NCBI GenBank assembly: GCA_902802515.1
Contig: CADCMM010000004.1
Span: 1 to 64,000, forward strand
Reading direction: 5' to 3'
DNA from: an uncultured Lachnospiraceae bacterium
GTDB lineage: Bacteria; Bacillota; Clostridia; Lachnospirales; Lachnospiraceae
DNA: 64,000 nt
Shown here: positions 24,104 through 33,278 of the stretch, piece by piece
Position numbering within the stretch: the first letter of the stretch is position 1
How the letters are laid out: each line of letters begins with the position of its first letter
Made by a program: the position numbers and the translations under genes
The notes under the pieces: model-generated
Database searches by the model: none
Told to the model about the DNA's origin: nothing
The model's input: the letters and a program-made list of their open reading frames with translations, nothing else

Positions 24104-24862
24104 TTATGACAGGATTCGCAATATCAGTGCCAGCTCTTTTGCCGGTATCTGTCCGGGAGCGGAAGAGTTTCCCGCCGTTCCGAACGTAATGGAAGCCCCT
24201 GAAAAACTGCCGCAAATACGGCTGATGATGCCGGTCTTTCCCATAGACATAGTGACACAGGGACGATCCCCGTAAGTCTCCTCCATCAATATCGCAGCAC
24301 CCAGAAGTTCCAGCACATCCTGCTTCTTTTGCGGCATCACCGCGATCTTTGTAATATCCGCATCCAGTTCCTGCATATATACAAGACGCCGTACTATTTC
24401 TTCTCTGGACGGGGTCTTCTCAAAATCATGATTCGAGCCAAGCACAAATACACCATGCTCATGAATGGTGGAAATCGTCCTGCGTACCAATTCGTCTTTT
24501 CGAGCAATCTCGACATCGACAATATCCGCAAGTCCGCTTCCCGCTGCCAACTCATTCAGTGAGAAATAGTCCATCTCTTCTATCCTGCGATTCCCGCCTT
24601 CTTCCTTTGTACGGAATGTAAAAAGCAGTGGTTTTTCCCCAATCTTCTCCCGAATCAACTCCAGTGCTTCCCGGCAAAACTTCTCTTCTTCTACCGATTC
24701 ATAATAGTCTGCGCGCCACTCAACCATATCATATGGACTTTCCCCTGCCTGCTCCAAAGCTTTTGCAAGGGCATCCTTATTTTCTGCCACCAACGGGATA
24801 CATATCTTCGGTATTCCTGCGCCGATCTGTGTATTTTGAACAGTAACAATCTTTTTTTCCAT
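24104..24862 (-). CDS. aroD: Type I 3-dehydroquinate dehydratase AroD
   Basis: Shikimate-pathway enzyme, 252 aa, class I Schiff-base type. The catalytic His is in LGSNHDFEKTP and the Schiff-base Lys in ADITKIAVMPQ. EWRADYY and the C-terminal GNSSAPGQIP complete the signature. It is transcribed divergently from aroE, the next enzyme of the pathway, across a 145-base gap. Downstream on the same strand comes spoIIGA, which has its own promoter. Confidence 0.95.
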   Translation of the reverse strand: MEKKIVTVQNTQIGAGIPKICIPLVAENKDALAKALEQAGESPYDMVEWRADYYESVEEEKFCREALELIREKIGEKPLLFTFRTKEEGGNRRIEEMDYFSLNELAAGSGLADIVDVEIARKDELVRRTISTIHEHGVFVLGSNHDFEKTPSREEIVRRLVYMQELDADITKIAVMPQKKQDVLELLGAAILMEETYGDRPCVTMSMGKTGIISRICGSFSGASITFGTAGNSSAPGQIPAKELALILRILS

Positions 24863-24898
24863 GGGGATCCACCCTCGCTTTCCTGATTACTCTTTTCC

Positions 24899-24927
24899 AT
24901 TATAATAAAGTCCTTGAAAAAGGACAA
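24899..24927 (-). promoter_or_regulatory. Promoter of aroD
   Basis: Minus strand TTGTCC (24922-24927), 17 bases, TATAAT (24899-24904). The spacer region includes the dyad GTCCTTGAAAAAGGAC, shared with the divergent aroE promoter region. Confidence 0.55.
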
Positions 24928-24930
24928 GGA

Positions 24931-24959
24931 TTGATATCATTCACAAAATCTGATATAAT
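24931..24959 (+). promoter_or_regulatory. Promoter of aroE
   Basis: TTGATA (24931-24936), 17 bases, TATAAT (24954-24959). It is back to back with the aroD promoter, so the two pathway genes share one control region. Confidence 0.75.
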
Positions 24960-25007
24960 CGTTACGATTTTAGACCCGTATTATATGATAGGAAGGAGCA
25001 ATTTGTC

Positions 25008-25871
25008 ATGATCCATCAGATAACAGGCCGCACAAGACTTGGCGGGCTTTTAGGTTCCCCCGTTTCCCACAGTATCTCTCCTATGATGCACAATGACAGT
25101 TTTTATGAACTTGGACTGGACTGCGTGTACCTGTGTTTTGACGTTGGTCAGGAAAAACTTGGAAATGTGGTCAACGCCCTGCGGGATATGAATACCTATG
25201 GGTTTAATCTTACCATGCCAAATAAAGAAGCCGTCCTTCCCTATCTGGATGAGCTGTCCCTGGCTGCCCGCATCATCGGCGCAGTCAATACAGTGAAAAA
25301 TGAGAACGGAAAACTTGTGGGATATATGACAGATGGCATCGGATATATGCGTTCCGCAAAAGAAGCTGGCTGCGATGTAACCGGCAAAGAAATGATGATC
25401 CTGGGAGCCGGAGGAGCCGCCAGCGCTATTGCGGTGCAAGCTGCCATTGACGGCGTATCCAAGCTCCACCTGGTAAGCCGTAAAAGCCGTTCCTGGGAAA
25501 AAGCAGAAAAGCTGGTTCTGAAAATAAATGAAAATACAAACTGCCAGGCAGATTTGACTGACCTGGCAGATAACGAGGCGCTTCGCGAGCTGCTATCTTC
25601 CACTGCTCTGTTGACAAATGCCACCTCCGTGGGCATGTCCCCCAACAAAAAAGCTACTCCATTGCAGGACGTTTCGCTTTTTCACCCGGGACTGACTGTA
25701 TCTGACGTTATCTATCACCCCAGGGAAACCAGGCTCCTGGCCGAAGCAAGAGCCGCGGGATGCAAAACATTCAACGGAATGTATATGCTGCTCTATCAAG
25801 GGGAGGCCGCATTCAAGATCTGGACCGGCCAGGACATGCCTACGGAACTGATAAAGAAACGTTACTTTTAA
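25008..25871 (+). CDS. aroE: Shikimate dehydrogenase AroE
   Basis: 287 aa, NADPH-dependent reduction of 3-dehydroshikimate. Substrate-binding motif GSPVSHSISPMMHN, catalytic Lys in NLTMPNKEAV, dinucleotide-binding GAGGAASA and NATSVGM are present. The conserved PHK is PNK here. The ribosome site is GGAAGGAG. Ends at a terminator shared with the convergent ftsZ gene. Confidence 0.95.
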   Translation: MIHQITGRTRLGGLLGSPVSHSISPMMHNDSFYELGLDCVYLCFDVGQEKLGNVVNALRDMNTYGFNLTMPNKEAVLPYLDELSLAARIIGAVNTVKNENGKLVGYMTDGIGYMRSAKEAGCDVTGKEMMILGAGGAASAIAVQAAIDGVSKLHLVSRKSRSWEKAEKLVLKINENTNCQADLTDLADNEALRELLSSTALLTNATSVGMSPNKKATPLQDVSLFHPGLTVSDVIYHPRETRLLAEARAAGCKTFNGMYMLLYQGEAAFKIWTGQDMPTELIKKRYF

Positions 25872-25874
25872 AAA

Positions 25875-25901
25875 GGCTGCGGCTAAATCTTAGCCGCAGC
25901 C
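25875..25901. terminator. Bidirectional terminator between aroE and ftsZ
   Basis: Perfect 12-bp stem GGCTGCGGCTAA/TTAGCCGCAGCC with a three-base loop. In the ftsZ direction it is followed by TTTTT. Confidence 0.93.
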
Positions 25902-25915
25902 CTATCCTATCTTAA

Positions 25916-27094
25916 TTAGTTTCTCTTTAAGAAATCCGGAATCTGGATATCTTTCTCCGCTACTTTGCTCTCAGGCGCTCTCAGTCGGCTCGTACTCTGG
26001 GAGGAAGACTTTGTTGTCTGAGTCTGAGCTGCAGGCCTCTGGAACGTAAATCCGCCGGTGGGTCTGCTCTCCTGCTTCGGATAGCGGTAATCAGGAGTCA
26101 GATTTCTGTGCACTCCCCCAGTTCTCTGATTCTGCGGTTTGCCCGCATCCTCAAGACCGGTAGCGATCACAGTGATGCTTGCCTCATCCGCATAAGTATC
26201 ATCATACATAGCACCAAAGATGATATTGGCATTTTCACCCGCCATCTCCTGAACATAGCTGGCAGCATCGTTGGCATCCATAAGAGAGATATCTCCGGAA
26301 ATATTGATAATAACATGTGACGCGCCTTCGATGGTGGTCTCCAAAAGCGGGCTGGCAACTGCCTGTTTCACTGCCTCCAGAGCTTTATCATCGCCCTTAG
26401 CCTGTCCAATACCGATATGAGCAATACCCTTATCGCTCATCACTGTCTGTACGTCCGCAAAGTCAAGATTAATCAGAGCCGGCAGATTGATCAGGTCGGT
26501 AATACCCTGCACCGCCTGCTGAAGAACCTCGTCGGCCTTCTTCAGGGCTTCTGGCATAGTAGTCCTGCGATCCACGATTTCCAACAATTTATCATTGGGG
26601 ATCACAATCAGGGTATCCACATTCTCTTTCAGTCGTTCAATACCGGACAGTGCGTTGTTCATACGAACCTTCGCCTCAAAGCGGAAAGGCTTCGTCACCA
26701 CGCCAACCGTCAAAATCCCCATTTCCTTCGCAATACCCGCCACCACAGGCGCTGCTCCGGTTCCGGTACCACCGCCCATACCGCAGGTTACAAAAACCAT
26801 ATCTGCTCCCTGAAGTGCCTGGCGAATCTCCTCCGCGCTCTCCTCAGCTGCCTGCTGACCAATTTCGGGCTTCGCTCCTGCACCCAGTCCCTTTGTTACT
26901 TTTTCACCGATCTGGATGGCTGTCGGGGCTTTGCATAACGTAAGTGCCTGTTTATCTGTATTGACACCAATGAATTCCACGCCTCCAATGGTATCCTCAA
27001 CCATTCTGTTAACTGCATTATTACCGGCTCCGCCTACACCGACAACGATAATCTTGGCTGCGGACTCCGTTTCATTCGACATAATTTCTAACAC
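25916..27094 (-). CDS. ftsZ: Cell division protein FtsZ
   Basis: Tubulin-like GTPase forming the division ring, 392 aa. Motifs are [14 protein letters not shown], the G-box [20 protein letters not shown] and the T7-loop segment [11 protein letters not shown]. The variable Gln/Thr/Ser-rich linker leads to the C-terminal peptide [10 protein letters not shown], the partner-binding tail. The start is GTG at 27094 with AAGGAGG upstream. It has its own promoter, and ftsA is not in the cluster. Confidence 0.97.
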   Translation of the reverse strand: MLEIMSNETESAAKIIVVGVGGAGNNAVNRMVEDTIGGVEFIGVNTDKQALTLCKAPTAIQIGEKVTKGLGAGAKPEIGQQAAEESAEEIRQALQGADMVFVTCGMGGGTGTGAAPVVAGIAKEMGILTVGVVTKPFRFEAKVRMNNALSGIERLKENVDTLIVIPNDKLLEIVDRRTTMPEALKKADEVLQQAVQGITDLINLPALINLDFADVQTVMSDKGIAHIGIGQAKGDDKALEAVKQAVASPLLETTIEGASHVIINISGDISLMDANDAASYVQEMAGENANIIFGAMYDDTYADEASITVIATGLEDAGKPQNQRTGGVHRNLTPDYRYPKQESRPTGGFTFQRPAAQTQTTKSSSQSTSRLRAPESKVAEKDIQIPDFLKRN

Positions 27095-27140
27095 TGTGTT
27101 TCCTCCTTAATATCCCCAGTATTAACCATATATACCTTAT

Positions 27141-27169
27141 ATAATATAAGTAAATTCCCGATTAATCAA
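27141..27169 (-). promoter_or_regulatory. Promoter of ftsZ
   Basis: Minus strand TTGATT (27164-27169), 17 bases, TATTAT (27141-27146), in the AT-rich gap between divIB and ftsZ. Confidence 0.65.
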
Positions 27170-27204
27170 GTCCAATTTTAAATAAATATCAGTTTTTCCA
27201 TATA

Positions 27205-28266
27205 TTACTGCGCTAATTCCCCGGTCTGAGGATCAATAATGTTCCAATAAGCATCCTTCACATAACCGTTTTCTTCCACGCTGCAGCCGTCAATGGGATT
27301 TCCATACGCATCCACTACCAGACCGTTCACCACGTGCGCGTCATACCGCAAAGTACCGGAAGAGTCAAATACCATGAACGAGGAAACTCCCGTAGTCTCC
27401 TGGTCAGTGTTATCGTCGGATACAGCATCAGTCTCTTCGCTATTATCAACTGCGTTTCCTTCCCCGTCCGTTTCCTGCTGTACCTGCAGCTGAGTTTCCT
27501 CTGGGTCGGTCTCTTCTGTCCCGGTCTCTTCCTCCATGGGGCGCAGAGAAATGGGTTCATTTTTTCCCGTAAAGGATTCCATATTTAATACGCCGCTTTC
27601 ATCTTTGATCTCCTGATAGATGGTCACAAGATTAGAAACTTTTTCTTCCAGATACTCATCCTGTCCCAGTTTCACTTCGATATTTCCAATATGAAGTGTG
27701 ATGGTAAGATTTTCCCCAAAAGAGATATCATCAGGTATCAGATCCGCGTTAAGCAGCAATCCCGTAATGTTCAATATCGTACGAAGTTGTGCGGAGTTTT
27801 CCACCGGCAGTTTCTGATAAAGAACCGGTTCATCCATAGCTATGCCAGCAACCAGGGGAATTTTTTCATAGATATTTTCTGTAATCTCCAGCACTTCGCC
27901 ATCCGAATCAAAATACACATTATTTCCGGCATACTGAACATAACCCAAAAGTTTCTTTTCCTTCACCTGAAGTCTTACTTTCCCCGGCGATAGCATTTTC
28001 GCCTGGATGCTGTCCAGATACGGAGCACAGGCGTCTGATCCAGCGTGGCGATATTTCCATGAAAAATACAGCGTATTTTTCGTCCATAAATCATAGATCA
28101 AATCTTCTTTTATTTCCTCCGCCGTATACCGCTCGCTTCCAAGTATTTCTACCGTGCGGATGCGGAACCCTCCCAGCAATATAACCGCTGCGATCAGCCC
28201 CGCCAGCACTGTTCCTATGATAAACCGCATTTGATTCACGCGGCGTTTTCGTCTTCTTCCAGCCAT
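27205..28266 (-). CDS. divIB: Cell division protein DivIB/FtsQ with a DAYGN-repeat tail
   Basis: 353 aa. A basic cytoplasmic start (MAGRRRKRRVN), one membrane helix (GTVLAGLIAAVILLGG), then a POTRA domain (FRIRTVEILGSERYTAEEIK) and beta domain. From about residue 245 there is a Glu/Thr/Gln-rich linker, then about 54 residues with FDSSGTLRYDA, VVDAYGNPIDG and YVKDAYWNIID. This tail is not part of the classical family and recurs in the PBP at 35157-37409. The ATG at 28266 has AGGTG six bases upstream. Confidence 0.9.
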   Translation of the reverse strand: MAGRRRKRRVNQMRFIIGTVLAGLIAAVILLGGFRIRTVEILGSERYTAEEIKEDLIYDLWTKNTLYFSWKYRHAGSDACAPYLDSIQAKMLSPGKVRLQVKEKKLLGYVQYAGNNVYFDSDGEVLEITENIYEKIPLVAGIAMDEPVLYQKLPVENSAQLRTILNITGLLLNADLIPDDISFGENLTITLHIGNIEVKLGQDEYLEEKVSNLVTIYQEIKDESGVLNMESFTGKNEPISLRPMEEETGTEETDPEETQLQVQQETDGEGNAVDNSEETDAVSDDNTDQETTGVSSFMVFDSSGTLRYDAHVVNGLVVDAYGNPIDGCSVEENGYVKDAYWNIIDPQTGELAQ

Positions 28267-28285
28267 TCTTTTCACCTGTATACCG

Positions 28286-28318
28286 GCACGGCAGCGCCCT
28301 TGCGGGTGCCTGCCATGC
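28286..28318 (-). other. Intercistronic stem-loop between murA and divIB
   Basis: GC-rich stem GCATGGCAGGCACCC/GGGCGCTGCCGTGC with a four-base loop and no T tract. It lies 20 bases before the divIB start and may protect or separate the two coding parts of the message. Confidence 0.5.
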
Positions 28319-28347
28319 TTTACCTTTCCTCATGTGTCCCATTACGG

Positions 28348-29610
28348 TTAATTGCAAAGCTCCTCAATTTCCGCGCCCAGACTTGTTAACACACCACATA
28401 TATTTTCATAACCACGGCTGATATAATGACAACTGCAGATCGTCGTTGTCCCTTCCGCTATCAGTCCTGCCAGAAACAATGCTGCCGCGCCCCGAAGCTC
28501 TCCGGCCTCCACTCGCGTTCCATAAAGAGTGGGAACCCCTCGAATAACGGCTTCTTTCTCTCTCACTTTGATATTTGCTCCCATAGCATTAAGCTGCTGC
28601 GCGGTTTTAAATCGATCTTCAAATATATTCTCTTTGATCCTGCTTTCCCCTTCTGTCACCGCCAGCAGTGCCATGAGCGGCGATTGCAGATCTGTGGGAA
28701 ATCCCGGATACGGAGCAGTCTCCAACAATTCTATACCCCTTCTTTTCCTGCTTCCGTCTACCAATACATCACAGCCATGTTTCTCTATTCCTATCCCCAT
28801 ATTCTTCAAAAGAGCGGTCACGGTTTCCATATGCTCCTGAGGCATACGGCTGATGGTTATACGTCCCCCGGTAATTGCCGCTGCCAGCAGATAGGTTCCT
28901 GCCACAATACGGTCTGCGACCAGATCGTGCTTGGGATCCTGCAGGCAAGTTTCTCCCGCGATCTCAATCCTTCCTCCGGAAAATTCCCTGATATCTACTC
29001 CCATTTTCTGCAAAAACCGGCATAATTCTCCGATTTCCGGTTCCCGGGCAGCATTGTTGATAACGGTTATTCCCTGCGCCCTGGCCGCCGCAAGAATAAT
29101 ATTTTCGGTAGCCCCCACACTGGGAAAACGGAGCGTGATCTCCTTGCCTTTCAGCATCCTGCCCTCTGCAAAAATGCACCCCTCTTTTTCTTCCACTTTG
29201 GCTCCCAGTTCATTTATAGCCGCAATATGCAGATCAATCGGCCTTGAGCCAAGTACGCACCCCCCCGGATAAGGCAGCTGCGCCCTTCCCATTCTTCCCA
29301 GCAAAGCCCCCAAAAATAATACGGATGAGCGCATTCTGGAAGCAATCTGAGCAGGGATCTTACACCGGGAGACCTTTGAGGCATCCACTGCCAGGCATTG
29401 ATCCTCCCACCATACCCGGCATCCCAGAAATCTCAGGATCATGATGGTGTCAAATACGTCCTGTATTCGGGGACAATGGTCTATTCTGCTGGTGCCTTCA
29501 TGCAGGATGCATGCTGCCAGTATCGGAAGCACCGCGTTTTTGGAGCCCTGTATTTCTACTCTCCCGTACAGCGGTTTTCCCCCACGAATTTCTACACATT
29601 CCAAGTTCAT
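28348..29610 (-). CDS. murA: UDP-N-acetylglucosamine 1-carboxyvinyltransferase MurA
   Basis: First committed step of peptidoglycan synthesis, 420 aa. IQGSKNAVLPILAACIL, the catalytic Cys loop LPYPGGCVLGSRPIDLH and APYPGFPTDLQSPLMALL are standard. The ATG at 29610 is only one or two bases after GGAGGA. The in-frame TTG at 29604 (LECVEIRGG) has ideal spacing and matches the family N-terminus, so it may be the true start. Confidence 0.95.
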   Translation of the reverse strand: MNLECVEIRGGKPLYGRVEIQGSKNAVLPILAACILHEGTSRIDHCPRIQDVFDTIMILRFLGCRVWWEDQCLAVDASKVSRCKIPAQIASRMRSSVLFLGALLGRMGRAQLPYPGGCVLGSRPIDLHIAAINELGAKVEEKEGCIFAEGRMLKGKEITLRFPSVGATENIILAAARAQGITVINNAAREPEIGELCRFLQKMGVDIREFSGGRIEIAGETCLQDPKHDLVADRIVAGTYLLAAAITGGRITISRMPQEHMETVTALLKNMGIGIEKHGCDVLVDGSRKRRGIELLETAPYPGFPTDLQSPLMALLAVTEGESRIKENIFEDRFKTAQQLNAMGANIKVREKEAVIRGVPTLYGTRVEAGELRGAAALFLAGLIAEGTTTICSCHYISRGYENICGVLTSLGAEIEELCN

Positions 29611-29675
29611 TCCTCCGACAGATCGGTTCAGTCAGGCTTTTCGAAATGCTGCCGGACCGCCCCATGCCATATATA

Positions 29676-30770
29676 CTAGTATATGCGGAAATTCTCCTTT
29701 TGCCACCGGCTGACAGACAGCGCCAGCCCCATCTCGGACAAAAGAAACAGTACGGAAGTGCCTCCATAGCTGATAAACGGAAGCGTGATCCCCGTATTGG
29801 GAATCGTATTGGTCACTACCGCCACATTCAGAATCACCTGAAGAGCAATGTGTCCCATAATACCCGCCGCGATCAGAGCACCGAACAGATCTGCCGCTCT
29901 GGTAGCAATGATCATGAACCGCCACAGCATGAACCCAAAGACCAGGATCAGGATGGATGCGCCTACCAATCCCAGTTCCTCACAGATCACAGAAAAAATC
30001 ATGTCGTTCTGGGCTTCCGGAACAAATCCCAGCTTCTGAATGCTGTTGCCAAGCCCTTTTCCAAACACTCCTCCGGAGCCAATGGCATACAGCCCCTGTA
30101 CTGTTTGAAAGCCCTTATCAAAGTTTTCCGGATCTTTCCAGACGGCCAGGCGCTCCAGACGGTACTGCTGCATACTTAAAAAGACTGCTATAAATCCAAC
30201 CCCTGCCAAAGCGATCCACACAAAAGGCAGATATCTGGGATTAGAAATGAAGATCATAATCACTGCAATACCCAGAATAATGACCGCAGTACTGAGATTA
30301 TTCGTTCCTACCAGAGCAACGATGGGGAGCACTGCCCCCATAACGATGAATATTGTGGCAAAACCCTGGTTTTTCTTTCTGCTGCTCACCAGGTATGCCA
30401 GGAGCAGGATCACCGCCAGTTTCGCATATTCGGCTGGCTGAAAAGACAAAGGGCCGATGGACAGCCACCGCCGCGAACCATTATAGGAATCTCCTACCAC
30501 CAGAACGGCGCCGGAGAGTCCCAGTGAAATCAGGTAAGCAGGTATTGCTCCCCTCATCAGCATATGGTAGTCCATTCTTGACACCAGATACATAGACATC
30601 AGGCCCAATGCTGTGGCAAATAATTGTTTTTTGAAATAATAAGCAGAATCATGAAATCTGACCTGCCCATTGTAAGCGCTGGTACTGTAAAGTGTTATCA
30701 GGCCGAATACTGTCAGAAACAGTACGACCGCCAAAAGGCTGTAATCCGGCTTTCCAATTTTGTCCCTCAA
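29676..30770 (-). CDS. ftsW: Peptidoglycan glycosyltransferase FtsW/SpoVE (SEDS family)
   Basis: Integral membrane glycan polymerase, 364 aa, with about ten helices. GDSYNGSRRWLSIGPLSFQP, AEYAKLAVILL, KGLGNSIQKLGFVPEAQND and LPFISYGGTSVLF are SEDS signatures. The start is TTG (30770) with GGAGAG five bases upstream. It lies between murD and murA in the dcw cluster. Whether it serves vegetative division or spore cortex (SpoVE) cannot be told. Two class B PBPs upstream are candidate partners. Confidence 0.92.
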   Translation of the reverse strand: MRDKIGKPDYSLLAVVLFLTVFGLITLYSTSAYNGQVRFHDSAYYFKKQLFATALGLMSMYLVSRMDYHMLMRGAIPAYLISLGLSGAVLVVGDSYNGSRRWLSIGPLSFQPAEYAKLAVILLLAYLVSSRKKNQGFATIFIVMGAVLPIVALVGTNNLSTAVIILGIAVIMIFISNPRYLPFVWIALAGVGFIAVFLSMQQYRLERLAVWKDPENFDKGFQTVQGLYAIGSGGVFGKGLGNSIQKLGFVPEAQNDMIFSVICEELGLVGASILILVFGFMLWRFMIIATRAADLFGALIAAGIMGHIALQVILNVAVVTNTIPNTGITLPFISYGGTSVLFLLSEMGLALSVSRWQKENFRIY

Positions 30771-30803
30771 GCCATCTCTCCTTCGGCATTATTAATGATA
30801 TGA

Positions 30804-32162
30804 TTACGGCAGCGCATGTACCAACTCTTTGAATACCTTGCCCCGTACTTCGTAGTTGGGAAACATGCCCCAGCTGGCACAGGCAGGCGAGAGCAGAACT
30901 GCATCCCCCGGCTGTGCCTTCTCTACGCAAAGGGCGAATGCCTCCTCAAAAGTCTCCGCCATCAATATATGATCAAATCCGCATTTTTTGGCTGCTTTCG
31001 CAATCTTTTCTTTCGTCTGCCCTACCAGAACCAGATATTTCACCTTACCGTCAAAGGCCTGAATCCATTCCTCATAAGAAGAATCCTTATCGTATCCGCC
31101 TCCGATCAGTACTGTAGGCCGATCCATGGCACGAATGCCCCGGATAGCTGCATCCGGGTTGGTTCCCTTAGAATCATTGTAATAAACAACGCCATTTTTC
31201 TCTGCCACATACTCAATCCTGTGTTCCACGGCAGTAAATGCCCGGATCACTTCCTGAATTTCCTCCAGCGGCACTCCGTAAGCCAGCGTCATAGCAACCG
31301 CTGTCATAACATTTTCATAATTATGTAATCCCGGAAGTTTTAATTCACCCACGGAGCAGATGACCGTCACTTTTCCTGCATTCTTGTATTCTATCTTTCC
31401 CTCTTTCAGATAAATTCCCTGTTCCAGTTCTCTGGCAGAACTAAAGAATATCACTTTTGTACCAAGCGTCTTCCCGAAACGGCGCAGTTCCTCGTCTTCA
31501 TAATTCAGGACGCAGGTATCTTCCGCCGTCTGGTTTTTTGTGATACACTCCTTCACACGGATATACTCCTCCATGGTGTGATGGCGATTCAGATGATCCG
31601 GCGTAATGTTAGTAATAGCACTCACCTTTGGATGAAACTGATCGATAGTCTCCAGCTGGAAACTGCTGATCTCCGCCACCGCAACAGAAGCATCCGTCGT
31701 CTCCAGTGCAACTTCCGTGTAGGGATTTCCAATATTGCCCACCACATAGACAGATTTCTGGTGACGCTTCATAATCTCCCCTACCAGGGTAGTGGTGGTA
31801 GTTTTTCCATTTGTTCCGGTAATGGCCAGCACATCGCCGCGGCTGTTCTCATAGGCCAGTTCAATTTCACCCCAGATAGGCACCCCGGCATCTCTGATCT
31901 GGTTTACCGGAGGAATATCTGTGGGAACCCCCGGGCTAAGCACTGCCAGATCCAGTCTTTTTAATAATTGTTCATCTAGTGTTCCAATGACGATCTGTGC
32001 ATTGCTGCCGGCAGGAAGTTTTGCCCGAACCTCCTCATCGGTGAGTTTCTCGTTTCCGTCATACAAAATAGGTTTCGCCTTTACTTTTTCCAAAAGATCG
32101 GCAGACCCGATCCCGCTGATACCGGTTCCGAAAACCAGTACCGTTTTATCTTTTAATTGCAT
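30804..32162 (-). CDS. murD: UDP-N-acetylmuramoylalanine-D-glutamate ligase MurD
   Basis: 452 aa Mur ligase. FGTGISGIGSADLL at the N-terminus, the ATP loop ITGTNGKTTTTTL, NITPDHLNRH and NDSKGTNPDAA are clear. The ATG at 32162 has GGGAGG upstream. An in-frame extension to 32282 would overlap mraY and is not used. Spacing to mraY is 32 bases. Confidence 0.95.
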   Translation of the reverse strand: MQLKDKTVLVFGTGISGIGSADLLEKVKAKPILYDGNEKLTDEEVRAKLPAGSNAQIVIGTLDEQLLKRLDLAVLSPGVPTDIPPVNQIRDAGVPIWGEIELAYENSRGDVLAITGTNGKTTTTTLVGEIMKRHQKSVYVVGNIGNPYTEVALETTDASVAVAEISSFQLETIDQFHPKVSAITNITPDHLNRHHTMEEYIRVKECITKNQTAEDTCVLNYEDEELRRFGKTLGTKVIFFSSARELEQGIYLKEGKIEYKNAGKVTVICSVGELKLPGLHNYENVMTAVAMTLAYGVPLEEIQEVIRAFTAVEHRIEYVAEKNGVVYYNDSKGTNPDAAIRGIRAMDRPTVLIGGGYDKDSSYEEWIQAFDGKVKYLVLVGQTKEKIAKAAKKCGFDHILMAETFEEAFALCVEKAQPGDAVLLSPACASWGMFPNYEVRGKVFKELVHALP

Positions 32163-32194
32163 TTTACATAGCCTCCCCGTTATTCTAAATATAA

Positions 32195-33175
32195 CTACTG
32201 CAGACACGCCATAGCGATCAGGCAAAGAAACGCCGTAATAACCGTGAACACCGTCACGATTCTGGTCTCGGACCAGCCACACAGTTCAAAGTGATGGTGG
32301 ATCGGCGCCATTTTAAAGAAACGCTTTCCGCCAGTCTTTTTGAAATAGGTAACCTGGATCATGACGGATAGAACCTCCACCAGATAAACAAGACCGATCA
32401 ACAGGATAAATACCGGTAATTTCATCATATAGGCCGCACCAGCCACAAAGCCACCCAGAGCCAGCGATCCGGTATCTCCCATAAACACCTTTGCCGGATG
32501 AGCATTAAACAGCAGGAAGCCCAGCAGCGCCCCCAGCACTGCCGCCGTCATGGGCTCAATGCCTCCGTGCAGCACAATAGAAGCAATGGTATAGAACACT
32601 GCCACCATGGCAGTCACTCCGGTGGCAAGGCCATCCAGGCCATCCGTGAAGTTCACACCGTTTACCGTACCGATAATAACAAGATACGCCAGAGGCGTAG
32701 CGATCACTTTGACAGCGGTTCCCGCCAGCACCTTAACGCCTCCGATGGCAAAGGGAAGAACCAGTTCAAGGCAGGAACTGTCCATGAACCAGATATAGAC
32801 TACAAACACCGTAGTAATGATAATCTGTCCCAGCATCTTCTGCTTTGGCATCAATCCATCGGATCTTCGCAATACCACTTTCAGATAGTCATCCAGAAAA
32901 CCGATAATTCCAAAGCCCAATGTCAGAAAAAGTACGGGAACGATCCGCGGATATCTGCCAATATAGAACAGGGACGTCACCAAAATGCTGATGAGAATGA
33001 TCAGCCCCCCCATGGTGGGTGTACCCGCCTTCTTAAGGTGGGACTGAACACCGTCTTCACGCTCCGTATTCCCGACTTTCAACTTCTGCAGAAACGGAAT
33101 CACGATAGGACTTAGCGCCACGCTGATGGCAAAAGCTACAAACAATGGAATCATAGTATCTCTACTAATTATCAT
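32195..33175 (-). CDS. mraY: Phospho-N-acetylmuramoyl-pentapeptide transferase MraY
   Basis: Membrane enzyme making lipid I, 326 aa, ten helices. Active-site motifs GFLDDYLKV, NFTDGLDGLA, AHPAKVFMGDTGSLALG and the HHH motif APIHHHFELCGW are intact. GTPTMGG is conserved. The ribosome site is AGAGGTG. Confidence 0.96.
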   Translation of the reverse strand: MIISRDTMIPLFVAFAISVALSPIVIPFLQKLKVGNTEREDGVQSHLKKAGTPTMGGLIILISILVTSLFYIGRYPRIVPVLFLTLGFGIIGFLDDYLKVVLRRSDGLMPKQKMLGQIIITTVFVVYIWFMDSSCLELVLPFAIGGVKVLAGTAVKVIATPLAYLVIIGTVNGVNFTDGLDGLATGVTAMVAVFYTIASIVLHGGIEPMTAAVLGALLGFLLFNAHPAKVFMGDTGSLALGGFVAGAAYMMKLPVFILLIGLVYLVEVLSVMIQVTYFKKTGGKRFFKMAPIHHHFELCGWSETRIVTVFTVITAFLCLIAMACLQ

Positions 33176-33278
33176 ACCACACCTCTTTTTTTCTCTCTGT
33201 TTTTCCCCGTCGCCAAAACTACTTCTTTGTGACAGTCTTATGCACCATCTCTAAGTATAATTCTTTTTTATTCATTCT

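Noticed and set aside
32163..32282. N-terminal extension of MurD
   Set aside because: It overlaps mraY. The ATG at 32162 has GGGAGG and matches the normal MurD start.
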